A stretch of DNA of 64,000 nucleotides from contig JAREIK010018712.1 of assembly GCA_029783825.1 (NCBI GenBank), positions 1-64,000 of the forward strand. The letters run 5' to 3'. The notes below the pieces were generated by a model. The model was not told the origin of the DNA. It saw nothing but the letters and a program-made list of their open reading frames with translations, and searched no databases. The DNA comes from Sapria himalayana. Its lineage: Eukaryota; Streptophyta; Magnoliopsida; Malpighiales; Rafflesiaceae. The translations under genes and the position numbers were made by a program. Shown piece after piece: positions 1-11,067 of the stretch (positions are counted from its first letter, which is position 1; the number at the start of each line of letters is the position of its first letter).

Positions 1-179
1 AAGGGTGTCGCAGCAAACACATTACATGCACTTATTATACGCATAACTCACGCATGCATCTGTGTTATTACAAAAGTACCCCTCTTCCTTATCTCACCAT
101 TTAGTGTTTGCAATCCACATCTCTAGTATCATTGTTATCAATACATGCATTTAAACTATGTGGCCCTCTAGCCACACAA

Positions 180-225
180 AAATACAACCATCAGGTGACC
201 CCCCACGAAAACACAACCATCATGA

Positions 226-264
<39 letters not shown>

Positions 265-590
265 CGAAAACACAACCATCATGATGCCCCCCCGCGAAAA
301 CACAACCATATGATGTCCGCCCACGAAAACACAACCATCATGTTGTCCCCCTTCCCCCACAAAAACTCAATCATCATGATGTCCCCCCACAAAAAATAAA
401 ATCACCATGTGTCCCCCCACGAAAACACAATCATCATGATGTTGTCCCACAAAAACACAACCATCATGATGTTCCCTCGACAAAAACACAACCATCATGA
501 TGTTCCTCTACAAAAACACAACTATCATGATGTACCCCTACAAAAACACAACTATCATGATGTACCCCTACAAAAACACAATCTTCTTTA
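180..590. repeat. Minisatellite, ~27-32 bp unit, about 11-12 copies
   Basis: Degenerate tandem repeat with core ACAAAAACACAACCATCATG followed by ATGT and a C-rich linker. Early units have long C tracts and later units have CCCTACA or CCTCTACA linkers. Each unit carries the small palindrome ATCATGAT. A pure C run of 36 bases sits at 228-263. The short open frame across 409-591 only reads the repeat and is not a gene. Confidence 0.9.
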
Positions 591-2290
591 GTAACTAAAA
601 ATATAGATAATATAACTAAAGATCTTCAAGTATAACAAAGTTCCGATATAAAAATATGCTGGCAAACTTGATATGAAAGATATAAATAATTTTAATTATA
701 TTTTTTGCAATAAAGTAATAAAACAATATATTTATAGACAAAAACAATATATTATTGGCTAATTTTAAAATATAAAAAATATACAAAATATCACGAATAA
801 GGTAGGAAAGAATTAAAAGAGCATATGTCGGTCAAAAAAACTCAAAAAAAAAAAACAAATAAATATTGAGAGATATAAAATAAATAAAAATGTATTTGGT
901 TTCCAAGATAAAATGATAATGATGTAAATTATTAGTAAAATATGATGAAATAATATTCTAGTAATAATAGTGTAATATAAGGAAAAATAATGATTTTGTT
1001 AGTTGCTTAAAAATCAAGACAAAAAAGCTCTTTACACCATTTATTTACTTATAATCCAAATATAATTATTTAAAATAGAAAAATATTCAAATCACTCTCA
1101 ATAATACTTATAAGAAAAAAACTAAAAAGATAGTTAATATTATATTTTGTAAATATACATGTATGATACCACATTTTTATTTAATATAGTGAACTATACT
1201 ACTTTTTAACCAAAACTTAAGATAATTAATCAATATGATTTGGGATATAAGGAACAAAATTTTTATGAAGTGAAAATTACTGATATAAAAAATTTGATTT
1301 TTATAAACAATTTAATGAATATCATTTTATAAAATATAAAAAAATTGAATGTTCAATTATATCAGATAGAAATTAATAACAAAAAATAAAAATTGATAAA
1401 TTTCATTATAAATTTTTTAAGCAGAACTATATTTATAAAATCAATCAATATTTCTTCTATGATCAAAATAAAAGATAAATTATTTAAATTACTTAATATT
1501 ATATGAAAAAATTTGATGAAGACATTGTTGTTCAAATTATATAATATTGTTGAATTTTTCATATAAATAAACACATTTTTGATAATGAATTTTTCATTAG
1601 AACAAGGAAGACTAATCTCTAGGTTAGCTATTCAATTTATTTGATTATTCATTATTTCATTTAAATTATAATATTTTTTATTAAAATAAATCAAATATGT
1701 TACTAATATTATATTAATTACAACTAAATGGTAGAATATATTTGGATTTAATATCAAAATTTGTAAAATTTGAATTGTAAGTTCTTAGGGCAACACATTG
1801 TGCATCCAGTTGTGAAAAAAATTAGAGTATTTTAAAGAATATAAATTACTAGAATAATTATATGAATTAAAATTGTCTTTATAATATTATTTAATATAAT
1901 ATATAATCATGAATTTTTTTCCAATTTATAAATTATAACAAGAAAAAAAGGTTGGAATATTAATAATAAAAAAATATAGTATATATTAAGTACAATCAAG
2001 CCTTAATGAAAAAATGCAATGAGCATCATATCATTGATCATATTTTTATAAGGATATAGATGATAACAATATATATTGATAGGAAGAATAAAAAATAAAT
2101 ATACTACATAAGATAATTTAATATTTAAGGATAATGATTTAGCCATAATAATTAAAAGTACACATTTTGCACACAAAAATGCACCTCACCGGGGGCAAGA
2201 CATCATGATCAATTCTGCATATAGTTATTTTATTCATAAAATATCCAAAAGGCAGAAGGCAACAGAAATCATTATGCATCACCTCCACTA
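591..2290. other. AT-rich spacer, no gene seen
   Basis: Very AT-rich DNA with stop codons in all frames and A/T homopolymer runs. I see no conserved protein motif, RNA gene or clear repeat structure. The short - strand frame at 1362-1574 is low-complexity and is not supported as coding. Confidence 0.6.
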
Positions 2291-2384
2291 GGGTGAGGTA
2301 CACCTATCTAGAACAAGTTACCCAAGCTTATTCATGGAAAGAATTATCCAATCTTATTCGTGGAATGAACTTGGACAGTTGGTT

Positions 2385-2680
2385 CATGTATATATATGCA
2401 TATACATGTATATATTTACATGTATATATATGTGTGTGTGTGTGTGTGTCCTATATATGTATCCATATATATGATATATATATATAAGTTATATACATAT
2501 ATGCATATACATGTATACATACATATATATGTATACTAGTCTACATGTATATGTATAGTTATATACATATATGATACATATGTACATATATATGCATAAT
2601 ATATATGTAAACATACATACATATTTTATATCCATACATATAGATATATACATACACACACAAATACATATTAGATTATT
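2385..2680. repeat. Compound microsatellite (TATACATA, GT, ATAC)
   Basis: Mixed array of TATATG, ACATATATG and CATACATA words with a pure GT run near 2431-2448. The short + frames here read simple sequence only. Confidence 0.85.
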
Positions 2681-2725
2681 AAAATTTTATTATTTTATTT
2701 TAAAATTTTTTAAATATTTATATTA

Positions 2726-2915
2726 TAGTAACCTCCCGCTTAAGTACGCACATTTAAGTACGCATCTCAGTTAAGTACGCAATTTATGCCAAAAATTTTA
2801 AGATTCAATATTTGTCAGTGAAACATATCAATGGAGAATCTAAAGTACGCACCTACCGGTAAAGTACACATTAACATCTAAGGTTTAAGTTGCGTACTTA
2901 AGAGAGAGACTACTG
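2726..2915. mobile_element. Pogo/Emigrant-like MITE (Tc1/mariner superfamily), 190 bp
   Basis: The left end TAGTAACCTCCCGCTTAAG and the reverse complement of the right end CAGTAGTCTCTCTCTTAAG form inverted repeats with about 20 of 25 bases matching by eye, continuing as TACGCA. Both ends are flanked by the dinucleotide TA (2724-2725 and 2916-2917), the target duplication of Tc1/mariner elements. Termini of the CAGTA...CTCT type followed by TA are known from plant pogo-derived MITEs such as Emigrant/Lemi1. The left subterminal region has three direct copies of TTAAGTACGCA, with a variant in the middle and an inverted copy at the right. There is no coding capacity. Family assignment is inference; the inverted repeat and TA flanks are seen directly. 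Confidence 0.7.
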
Positions 2916-3069
2916 TAATAAAAAATACTAATAATATTTTATTTTTTATTTGATTAACTTTACTTATTATTATATTAATATATAAAAATTAAAAATAATA
3001 TTTCATAAAATATATAATTTATTATATATTAAGTAGAATACATATAAAAAAAATACATTTTAATTGCAC

Positions 3070-3260
3070 TTTGCGTCTCATGACTCCAAATGACTTTTAC
3101 ACCTCAAGACTCCAAAAAACTTTTGCATATAAAGACTCCAAAAGATTTTTGTACCTCAATACTCTAAAAGATTTTTGTAATTCAAGACTCCAAAAACTTT
3201 TACATCTCAAGACTCCAAAAACCTTTTATATCTCAATGAAACTGTACCTCAAGAATACAA
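3070..3260. repeat. Minisatellite, ~26 bp unit, about 6 copies
   Basis: Tandem units of the form CTCAAGACTCCAAAA followed by a variable TTTTG/ACAT stretch. Related fragments (GCACCTTA, CACCTCA) reappear around 3615-3700, so the array may once have been larger. The open frame 3071-3301 follows the repeat and is not considered a gene. Confidence 0.8.
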
Positions 3261-3884
3261 GAGTGATGATAAAACGAATAATAGTAATAATAATTTTATG
3301 AATTTAAAATTTAAAAAAAATGTATGAACATTTATTTTATTTGTCTTTTATAATTTTTAATATTTATTATGATAAAAAATATTAATGATTTTTTTTTATA
3401 TTTGATATGATATATTTGAAATTAAAATTTAAAACTCTACATGTTAAATTATTTATATATCATTGTAGTATTTTATAATTTTGAATGATTATGATAATAA
3501 GATAATACATAATATTTGATTTTCATCTTTAAGATATTTTACTTGATTATATTCCATTAATAGATAACATTTATAAATAATATTTAATAAATATAATTAT
3601 ATATATATTATACAAAGTACACCTCACAAAAAGATATTTGCACCTTATAAATATCTTGCACCTTAAGGTTCAAAAAGGCATTTTAACCTAAATGTACCAT
3701 GTGCCTCAAATAACTATTTTTAATATGATATAAAACATAAAATGAAAAATCTTGAAATCACAAAACTTCATCAAAATAATATGCATAATATAATCCTATA
3801 AATAAACCCTGATTTGGATTGAAACATTTCACATAATAAGAGCTCTCATCCATAAAAAAAAACAAAATAACTAATAAACATAAA

Positions 3885-4370
3885 CAACAATTGGATTCCA
3901 ATATATGATTAATTTTTATTTTTTTATGGATTTTTGGTTGTGGCATTCTCATAAGAGATCGAATGTATTAACACTAACATTGTGTGTTTATGCATTTATT
4001 GTACAATGGATGGATCAAAGAATGATTTTTTTTATCTTTATATTTTCACAAATCAAGAAGTGGTGCCTTTGTGCAATGGCAATATTTTCCTCCAAATATA
4101 ATTGTCATGAGTTAGAGAGTTATCAAATACAACATCTTCAAATTTTGAGTAACAATGCGGATATATTAACATCTATGAGATCTCATGTTAAGCATGAATC
4201 ATTAGCACTAGGTGTATCTTTATTTTATATTTTTCATGAATCATAACGAATTACGAATTTAAATACTTTCTTAAGTTTAGCTACTCACTTCTACTCATAT
4301 AAAAACTTTAAAAGATAGTGACCTCCAACAATAGGATAAATACTTATACTAACTATATTTTATTAAGGTT
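3885..4370. repeat. Dispersed repeat, copy A
   Basis: Alignable by eye with 15090-15360: both contain a run resembling GTGGCATTCTCATAAGAGAT, then GTGTGTTTATG, an ACAATGG word, an ATATTTTC stretch, and a CTCACTT...ACTCATATAAAAACT end. Copy A has about 150 extra bases in the middle. The 113-codon + frame at 3905-4246 lies wholly inside the repeat; I recognise no domain in it. Nature unknown. Confidence 0.55.
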
Positions 4371-4794
4371 GGTGAATTTTATCATTTACAACACTTAATA
4401 GTATACTAACTATATTTAGTTTATTGATTAGTTTCCTAAATGCAGCAGGTAACAAAAGGTTTATATGTCACATAAACATTGATGTCATTAGAAAAAAGAA
4501 ATGATAGCATGAAAAAAATATAAAAAAAAAAAAAAGAAAAATGAAGGAAGATGTAGTAAAACAATTCCACAAAAAAAATCATTAAACAAAGAAAGAGAAT
4601 TCAAGGTAACAAAGATTTATATCACATCCAAAAGTTCATGTCGAGGTTACTCTAATTTACATCACATAGGTATTAGAACATATGTGTGAACAGTGAACTA
4701 CGCTTACATTGTTGGTCTAAAATCCAAATGTAAGAGAATGGTGTGCATGTGTAGGTGTAGTTTTGTGCATATGTATGGATGATATATGTGAGCA

Positions 4795-5390
4795 AGGAAG
4801 CACGGATTCGCTCATCTACTACCGTGTTCCCGTGTCGGAGACAGCAATACGGTACGAACACGCCATGGATACGTGTCCGATACACCATGTGACATATCAT
4901 TGACCAATCCATGTCCAATACGTCATGTGACATATCAGACGGATGTGTCGGATATGTATCCAACGCGTGATAAAGTCTGCGAACACGTCAAGTGGCCTAA
5001 GACGCCGAGGGGGAAATTTCTAAAAAGTAACATAAGGTATAGTTCGAAGCAGTAATTTGGGGGGGTGTTGAAAATAATATTAAATTAAAAAATATATTTT
5101 AATATAATTATTTATTAAAAATTATAATTAATATATAATATGTAATAAACAAAAAAATTATATGAAATTACGAAAGTAGAGCAGTGAGGTGGGGGGCTTA
5201 AATGCATGATTTTAATTTTTAAATATGCAATATATAAGTATAATTAATTTTTAAAGATAATATTTGTATTTATTTTTTTATCATGTCGTATCCTAGTCAT
5301 TTTCGTATCATAATTTTTTGAAATTTGTCGTGTCTCTGTATCCTACCATGACGTATCCACATGTTTGTATCTGTGTCCGTGCTTCTTAGT
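4795..5390. mobile_element. Small inverted-repeat element (~596 bp), class uncertain
   Basis: Begins AGGAAGCACGGA and ends TCCGTGCTTCTTAGT, so AGAAGCACGGA forms terminal inverted repeats. The inner ends are rich in GTGTCCGATAC / TATCCAACGCG words and the core is AT-rich without genes. The flanking 9-mers ATGTGAGCA (4786-4794) and ACGCGAGCA (5391-5399) differ at two C/T positions, suggesting an aged 9-bp target duplication. GAAGCACGGACAC-type termini recur in plant genomes. A 9-bp duplication would fit a Mutator-like element, but that is inference and the exact right end is uncertain by about 3 bases. Confidence 0.5.
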
Positions 5391-5399
5391 ACGCGAGCA

Positions 5400-6365
5400 T
5401 GTGTGGTGTGTGTGAATTAGTCCTTCACATGTGTGAACTATATTTGCATTGTCAATCCCAAACTCAAATAAAAAAAATGATGATATTAAGTAGACAATCA
5501 ATTTTAATAAACTTATCACAAAATTTTCAATGAATTATGAATTACTTATACACGTTGATACTAAGAAATTATTTATATTAACCAACGTGTTATAGAATCC
5601 AAATATAGTGACGTGACAATAATTGTTGTTGTACTGCCCAATTAGTTGAAAAAAAGAAAGATTGCAGTACTTTCTTGGATGAGGACAAGTAAAAAAGTTA
5701 GCTCACAAAATAAGTTAATCATTATTCATCGAATATTCGATCATTAAATGATAAGTTCTTAGATTTAGTTGAAATCCTAAAGTATAAAAATACTAATTGA
5801 ATATTTACACGTGATTAAATGAAATAGTGAAAAATTTAGAAAGGTTAATGATTATAAACTCTTTCATGTAGGCAATGAGATAGATCAGAATGGTGCTAAT
5901 ATGATTATAAAAAAAATTTAAAATAATAATATAGAGATCAAAAGATTAGTGATAGACTTATAACAATCAAACTAAAAAAAGAAAAAAAATATCATGAATA
6001 TAATTAGTATTTATGCTCCACAAGTATGACTTCATAAAAAAAAAATAAAAATTTTTAAATATAGATAAATAGATTAGTAATATGTATATCACAAAAAAAA
6101 AATCATAATTAATTGAAAATTAAATAATCTTATAAAGATAAACAATGAGAATTATAATATACATCATAAAAGATAAGGATTTCAAAAAAGGAATGGAATC
6201 AAAAGAGCAATCATAGATTTGATTTAGTTTATGAACTTACTCTCGTTAATATCTATTTTAAAAAACTTGATTATTTTCAAAAATATATTTTATAGAAATC
6301 AAATAATTTTTTTTAATAAAAATAGAAGATAAAAGAATATGTAAAATTTATAAAATAATATCAAA
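5400..6365. other. AT-rich spacer with partial dispersed repeat
   Basis: No gene seen. The stretch 5440-5530 (TGCATTGTCAATCCCAAACTC and following) resembles 14930-15010, so it is probably part of the same dispersed repeat family that flanks the second hAT element. Confidence 0.45.
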
Positions 6366-6373
6366 TAACAATC
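6366..6373 (+). repeat. 8-bp target-site duplication, left copy (TAACAATC)
   Basis: TAACAATC directly abuts the left terminal repeat and is repeated without change at 9836-9843. Eight bases is the duplication length of the hAT superfamily. Confidence 0.92.
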
Positions 6374-6525
6374 TAGATGTGTCAAACGGGCCTGGCCGAA
6401 CTGGCCCGGCCCTTTTTTTAGAGCACGGTCGTGCTTTTGTGCCGGGCCAGGCACGACATGGTTACTGTACCGTGTCGTGCCTGGCCCGTCTTGGTTTAGA
6501 AAATCCAGGTCGTACGGGCCAGGTA
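6374..6525 (+). repeat. Left inverted terminus and GC-rich subterminal repeats of hAT 1
   Basis: Starts TAGATGTGTCAAACGGGCC, followed by overlapping GGCCTGGCC, CTGGCCCGGCC and CGTGCCGGGCCAGG words in both orientations. The right end is its inverted counterpart. The ORF read across it has GTG as start and is a by-product of GC content. Confidence 0.88.
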
Positions 6526-6959
6526 AAAATTAAATTTTTTTTTACATTTTATAGTTTTAATTTTTATTTTAATTATATAAATTATTAAATTATATATAAA
6601 TTATAGATAATGTATACTATTATAAATTTATAATATGAAAATTGTTTAAAATTTATTAAATTTACAAAATTAAAATTTTTTTTATAATGTAAAATAAAAT
6701 TAGTTTATATTTATTAGAATTATATAATATAGTTATAAATTTTTAAATGAAAAATTAAAACAAAAAAATAAATAAATCAATAAATTATGTTAAAAAAAAT
6801 TAAAAAGTAAAAAAAACATAAGCAAATCAAATGAAAATTGACCAATCAGCCATTATATACCGAAGGTATGAACTAAACAAATTAAAGTTTCAACGTAACG
6901 TATAAATAAAGCGTACAATCAATAAAAAACAAAATATCGAATCAAAAAATATATCATCA

Positions 6960-9000
6960 TCAATCGTCAATCAGCATATCACAAGCATCATCAGCCGCAA
7001 CATCAAGATCAGTATCATATGGATCATCATCATCAGTAATCAACTCATCCGCTATCATAGTGGATGCGGCTGTAGTCCATGTCCCAGTCCCAGCTCCAGC
7101 ACGATCATGGATGCTAAACCTCGAATCCTCTCAATCCTTCAAACAAGCAGGCCTCGACAATATCTGGACGTAATATCAATCTCCTATCCGAAATCACGTT
7201 CACTGCAATAGAAAAAGCAGACTCCGATGCTGTGCTCGAAACAGGAGGAGTTAGTAGATCCCGTGTCATCCTAGATAGCACGGGAAAGGTGGACTCATAT
7301 GATTTCCACCACTGTAATATATCAAGATTCTTAGTATCAGAATGTGATAGGATTGAGCAGTAATCAATATCTAAGTACCGAGAAAGCTCTATGTGATGGT
7401 CCACCCCTACGTTTCCCCCTCGCTAGCTGAATGGAAAAATCATCATTTCCGAATAAGGTATCCATGTCCATAATCACAGTCTACACACACCACTATACCT
7501 AGTATCGTAGTATGTGAACAGGTTAGTCAACTTTTGTGAATGAACTTTTCAGGTGGCTCTTCAGGTTCATGCACGAGAAAATGTAAGTAAGGGTATTTCT
7601 ATCCCTTTCACCTTAACCCTAGGGTCCATGCATGCAACGAGGCAATAAAGAGATGGAACGGTAGACCAGTACTTCAAGTACTTGGTTTCCATCTTTGCAA
7701 CCATATGGCTAAGTGTCGGGTCAGCTCAATACTTCCTAAATATACTACTAATGTTGCATATGCACTGGAGTGCAATGCAAATCATGGGCATATAAACCGA
7801 CGAACAAATTTCGTCATGTCATAAAAAATATTCAGGAATTTCATAAATAAAATTCCTAAAGCCCAATCAGTGTCGTCAATAATAAGTTCGTCACTCTTAC
7901 TATCGACGTAGTCGGATATCACGTGTTCGTATCCAACACATGATTCCAACATTAGGTATGTGTAATTTCAACGATGTCTCACATCCGATTGGAATTTTTT
8001 CTTCTTAAGATTCGCAGACAAACAAAGACTTCCAAACTCTTGTTGTCTGTGAGGAGTGCGAATATATTTTAGTGCATTACGTATATTATCCAACGCGGGG
8101 GAACACACCTTCATACCCCCCTGAACAATCTGGTTAATTACGTGACACATGCATCCGACATGAAAAATTTTCCTAATAGTGGTCTCTAATATTCCTAACA
8201 AACATGTTAATCACTACTCCATTATTAGATGAGTCATCGAATGTGACACTAAAAATTTTATTTTGAATTTTATATTTCCTAAAGATTTTCATCATACACT
8301 CAAAAATGGCGGGGCCATCATGAGGATGAAGAATCTCAGAGAATTCTAAAATTTTTTATTCATAATCTAGTTAGAATCTACATAGTGGGGTGAGACATGC
8401 ATAAGATGATTCATCGCGACTTGTCCAGATATCAGACGTCACGGACACCACTCCACTAATGCCATAAATTCATTAATTATTTTTTGTTTTTCTAACTTAT
8501 ATAATTTTAGTATGTCATTCCTAAATGTGGACCAAGGAATCCTACGATAAGCAGGCTGAAAATATATGCATGATGCAACTGCCCTTGGATCTTCCGAAAA
8601 TCTGATCGGAAGACCCATTAATGTGATAAGTTTGGCCATGTCGTCCCTACCCAACTCGCTGGAGTATATGAAGAGAGTAAACTTTGAGACTGAACTCGAT
8701 CCAGTCTCAAAAAATACAGTGCCAAGTTGGGTTTGTCTAGGATCTAATGGACCATGTTTTTTGGTACATAATTCGGCATGCCTCTTAAGCTGCCCAGTCC
8801 CAAATGAACTTTTACATGTTAAAAGTATCATACAATATTTGCATTGTGCCATTTCTTCTTCCTCACCCCAAACATTTTTTTTTATTATATTAAAATGAGT
8901 CCAAACTACATAAGTCCTCCTAGTTTTTTAATTTTTAGAAGTTTGAGTTGAGACGACTGGAAAAACCAAAGTTTCAGCAGCCTCAGACCTCTGTGTAATA
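6960..9000 (-). pseudogene. hAT transposase pseudogene (element 1)
   Basis: Read on the - strand, the N-terminus (about 8910-8770) gives a BED-type zinc finger: VVWTHFNII, then CKYC, GTGQLKRH and a final C about four residues later. The 137-codon frame 8852-8439 continues to FRNDILKLYKLEK, which resembles the start of the hAT catalytic core. The frame 8201-7968 contains HVGCMCHVINQIVQGG, the conserved CxxH segment of hAT cores. The frame 7404-7114 ends with the dimerisation domain WWKSYES...FPVLSRMTRDLL, SSTASESAFS and ISDRRLILRP. An acidic tail (DDDDPYDTDLD) reaches about 6965. Several frameshifts and stops separate these pieces, so no full protein can be made. In the host family this enzyme excises and reinserts the element in the nucleus. 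Confidence 0.9.
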
Positions 9001-9594
9001 ATTTAATTTCTAAATTAAATATGTTTCATTAGTATTTGTCATTTTTTAGGATTTTTGTTAACCAGGACACTTATTTAGAGACAAGAGGATAGATTTAAAA
9101 TTTATCTATTTTAGGTCTAGAAAGAGAGAGAGAGAAAAAAAAAAAACTTAAAATAAATTACTTGGTAAAGCAGTGAGGTCGATCACGTGCATGGTGCATC
9201 ACAGTCTAGCTCAAAATTTAAAACCCAAGTTGAGATTCCTGAAAAACCAAGCCAAATTACGAAATCCTGACTTCCCGAGTCTCGAGAAAAGTAGTAAGAT
9301 TTTTGAGAGAGAAAATGTGAGATTTGAGAGAAAAAATATTTATGAAAAATATAAATGTTATAGAGATGAGGGGTAGAATTTATAGATTTAAAAAATATAT
9401 TTTTTTAGAAGTCATTTTTTTAATTTTTTTTTTTTTTTTTAGGGGGCAGAATCATGAGGGCCGTTGGATTCTGTCCCCTAGCCGTTGGAGGCGAGATCCA
9501 ACGGCTATAATTTAAATTATTTTTTATTTTTTTTTTTGCCCATTGGGGGGGGGGGGGGGGGGATTGGGTCAACTCGGGGGACCGCGGGTCGGGT

Positions 9595-9835
9595 CTGATT
9601 GGACCAGACCCGCGGTCTTTTTTGCGGGAAGGGGAAAATCCCATGCCTACGTGTCGTGCCATGGGCCACCGAACCGTGCCGTGTCAGGCACGTCACGAGG
9701 CCCGGTTGGCCTCGGCACGGCAGGCCATGCCTTACCTGGGGCAAGTAATTTTTTCGTGCCGGGCCAGCCCAAGCACGTAGAACCGTGCCGTGCCTCGTGC
9801 CGGGCCGGCCCAACCCGGCCTGGTTGACACATCTA
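9595..9835 (-). repeat. Right inverted terminus and GC-rich subterminal repeats of hAT 1
   Basis: Contains repeated CGTGCCGGGCC, GGCACG and CCCGGCC words and ends GGTTGACACATCTA, the inverted match of the left end. Overlapping frames on both strands here are artefacts of the GC-rich repeat. Confidence 0.88.
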
Positions 9836-9843
9836 TAACAATC
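9836..9843 (+). repeat. 8-bp target-site duplication, right copy (TAACAATC)
   Basis: Identical to 6366-6373 and directly adjacent to the right terminal repeat. Confidence 0.92.
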
Positions 9844-11067
9844 TAATAATTCAACATATACTTTAGATAAATACCTCAAAATATGTGAATACTATGTACA
9901 ATAAAATAATATATGTAAAAAAATATTAACAAAAATTTTAGACATGTCTAAATGAAATATTTACTCATAAAAATTCTGATAATAAAAATTTAATATTTAA
10001 ATTCAACAAACTATTAAGGACAAATAAATTTATTTTAAAGAACTACAAATGAATAATATATATATATATATATATAGTTAAGATAAAACTCCTGAAATTT
10101 AGAAAAGCTCTCAAGAAAATAAATATCAAAAAATTTTCTAGGTGTTGTCAGTACCCATATAGAGGTTTGAAAAATTATGGGGTAGAAAGACATAATATGA
10201 CTGACTAATTGTTTAACAAAATTATGAGGATCAAAAAAAATGATAAATGAATTAAGATAAAATGTGATAATTCATATTTTTAAGAATAAATGAGATGTTC
10301 AAGATTAAAATAATTATCAGAGTATTAAACACATTAGTCATACTATGAAACTTTACATATGAACTACAAAAACAAATAATATTTTTAGAGAATCAATTTA
10401 ATTTTATGTCATATAAATCTACTATGGAGATTATTTACGTATAATATTTATTGATTTTAAAAAATATAAAAAAAATAAGAATGATTTAAATATAAAATTT
10501 ATCGATTTGAAAAAAATTCTGATTAAATCCCAATAGACTTAATAAGTATTATATAAGAAAAAAATATTATGTATTTTATAATGAAATATATATATATATG
10601 AGAAAATGATATCCACAATTAGATTGAATCAAAATATCACTCAAGAATTTATAATAATTAAAAAACCAAATATCATTATTTAGTCCTTATATTTTTATGC
10701 AAATTATAAATAAATTGTCAAAATACTTTCACGATATTATCCTTTAGCATTTATTATTTGCACATAATATATTATTAATAAGACTGACAAAAAATTACAT
10801 TATAAATACAAATTTAGAGAATAACACTTAAGTCTACCAAATTTATTATTAGTCATAATAATAAATTTTAAATACTTATAAGAATTTAATTATATCAAAA
10901 TAATAATAGTAATATGATAATCAAAATAAAAAAACATATATAAAATATTAATAATTTTAAATACTTATAATCTATATTAAAAAATATAAGGTGTTTGAAA
11001 TATTGCATAGAATTAAAATTCAATAAACCAAATGAAAAATTGCATCAAAAATTTTGTGTTATAAACA
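9844..11067. other. AT-rich spacer between the two hAT elements
   Basis: No gene, conserved motif or clear repeat was seen apart from short AT runs (for example 10047-10076). It separates two related transposons by about 1.2 kb. Confidence 0.6.

Larger units (their letters stand above)
6374..9835 (-). mobile_element. hAT transposon 1, 3462 bp, dead transposase
   Basis: Complete element bounded by 12-bp perfect inverted repeats TAGATGTGTCAA / TTGACACATCTA and perfect 8-bp target duplications. About 150 bp at the left (6374-6525) and 240 bp at the right (9595-9835) are strikingly GC-rich compared with the AT-rich surroundings. They are built from repeated words such as GGCCTGGCC, GGCCCGG, CGTGCCGGGCC and GGCACG, probably transposase-binding subterminal repeats. 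The transposase gene runs on the - strand and is broken by stops and frameshifts. A G run of about 18 bases lies at 9545-9562. It is closely related to the element at 11068-14375 and must have been moved by another copy. Confidence 0.93.

Noticed and set aside
180..590. CRISPR-like array of ~30-bp repeats
   Set aside because: Units are contiguous and degenerate without unique spacers of constant size, and the context is a plant genome; it is a minisatellite.
3905..4246. 113-codon + frame as a gene
   Set aside because: It lies inside a dispersed repeat whose other copy (15115-15360) is not open, and no domain is recognisable.
8566..8898. 110-codon + frame
   Set aside because: Antisense shadow of the hAT BED-finger frame.
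9517..9879. Overlapping open frames on both strands, Gly/Pro/Arg-rich
   Set aside because: Caused by the GC-rich subterminal repeats of the hAT element.
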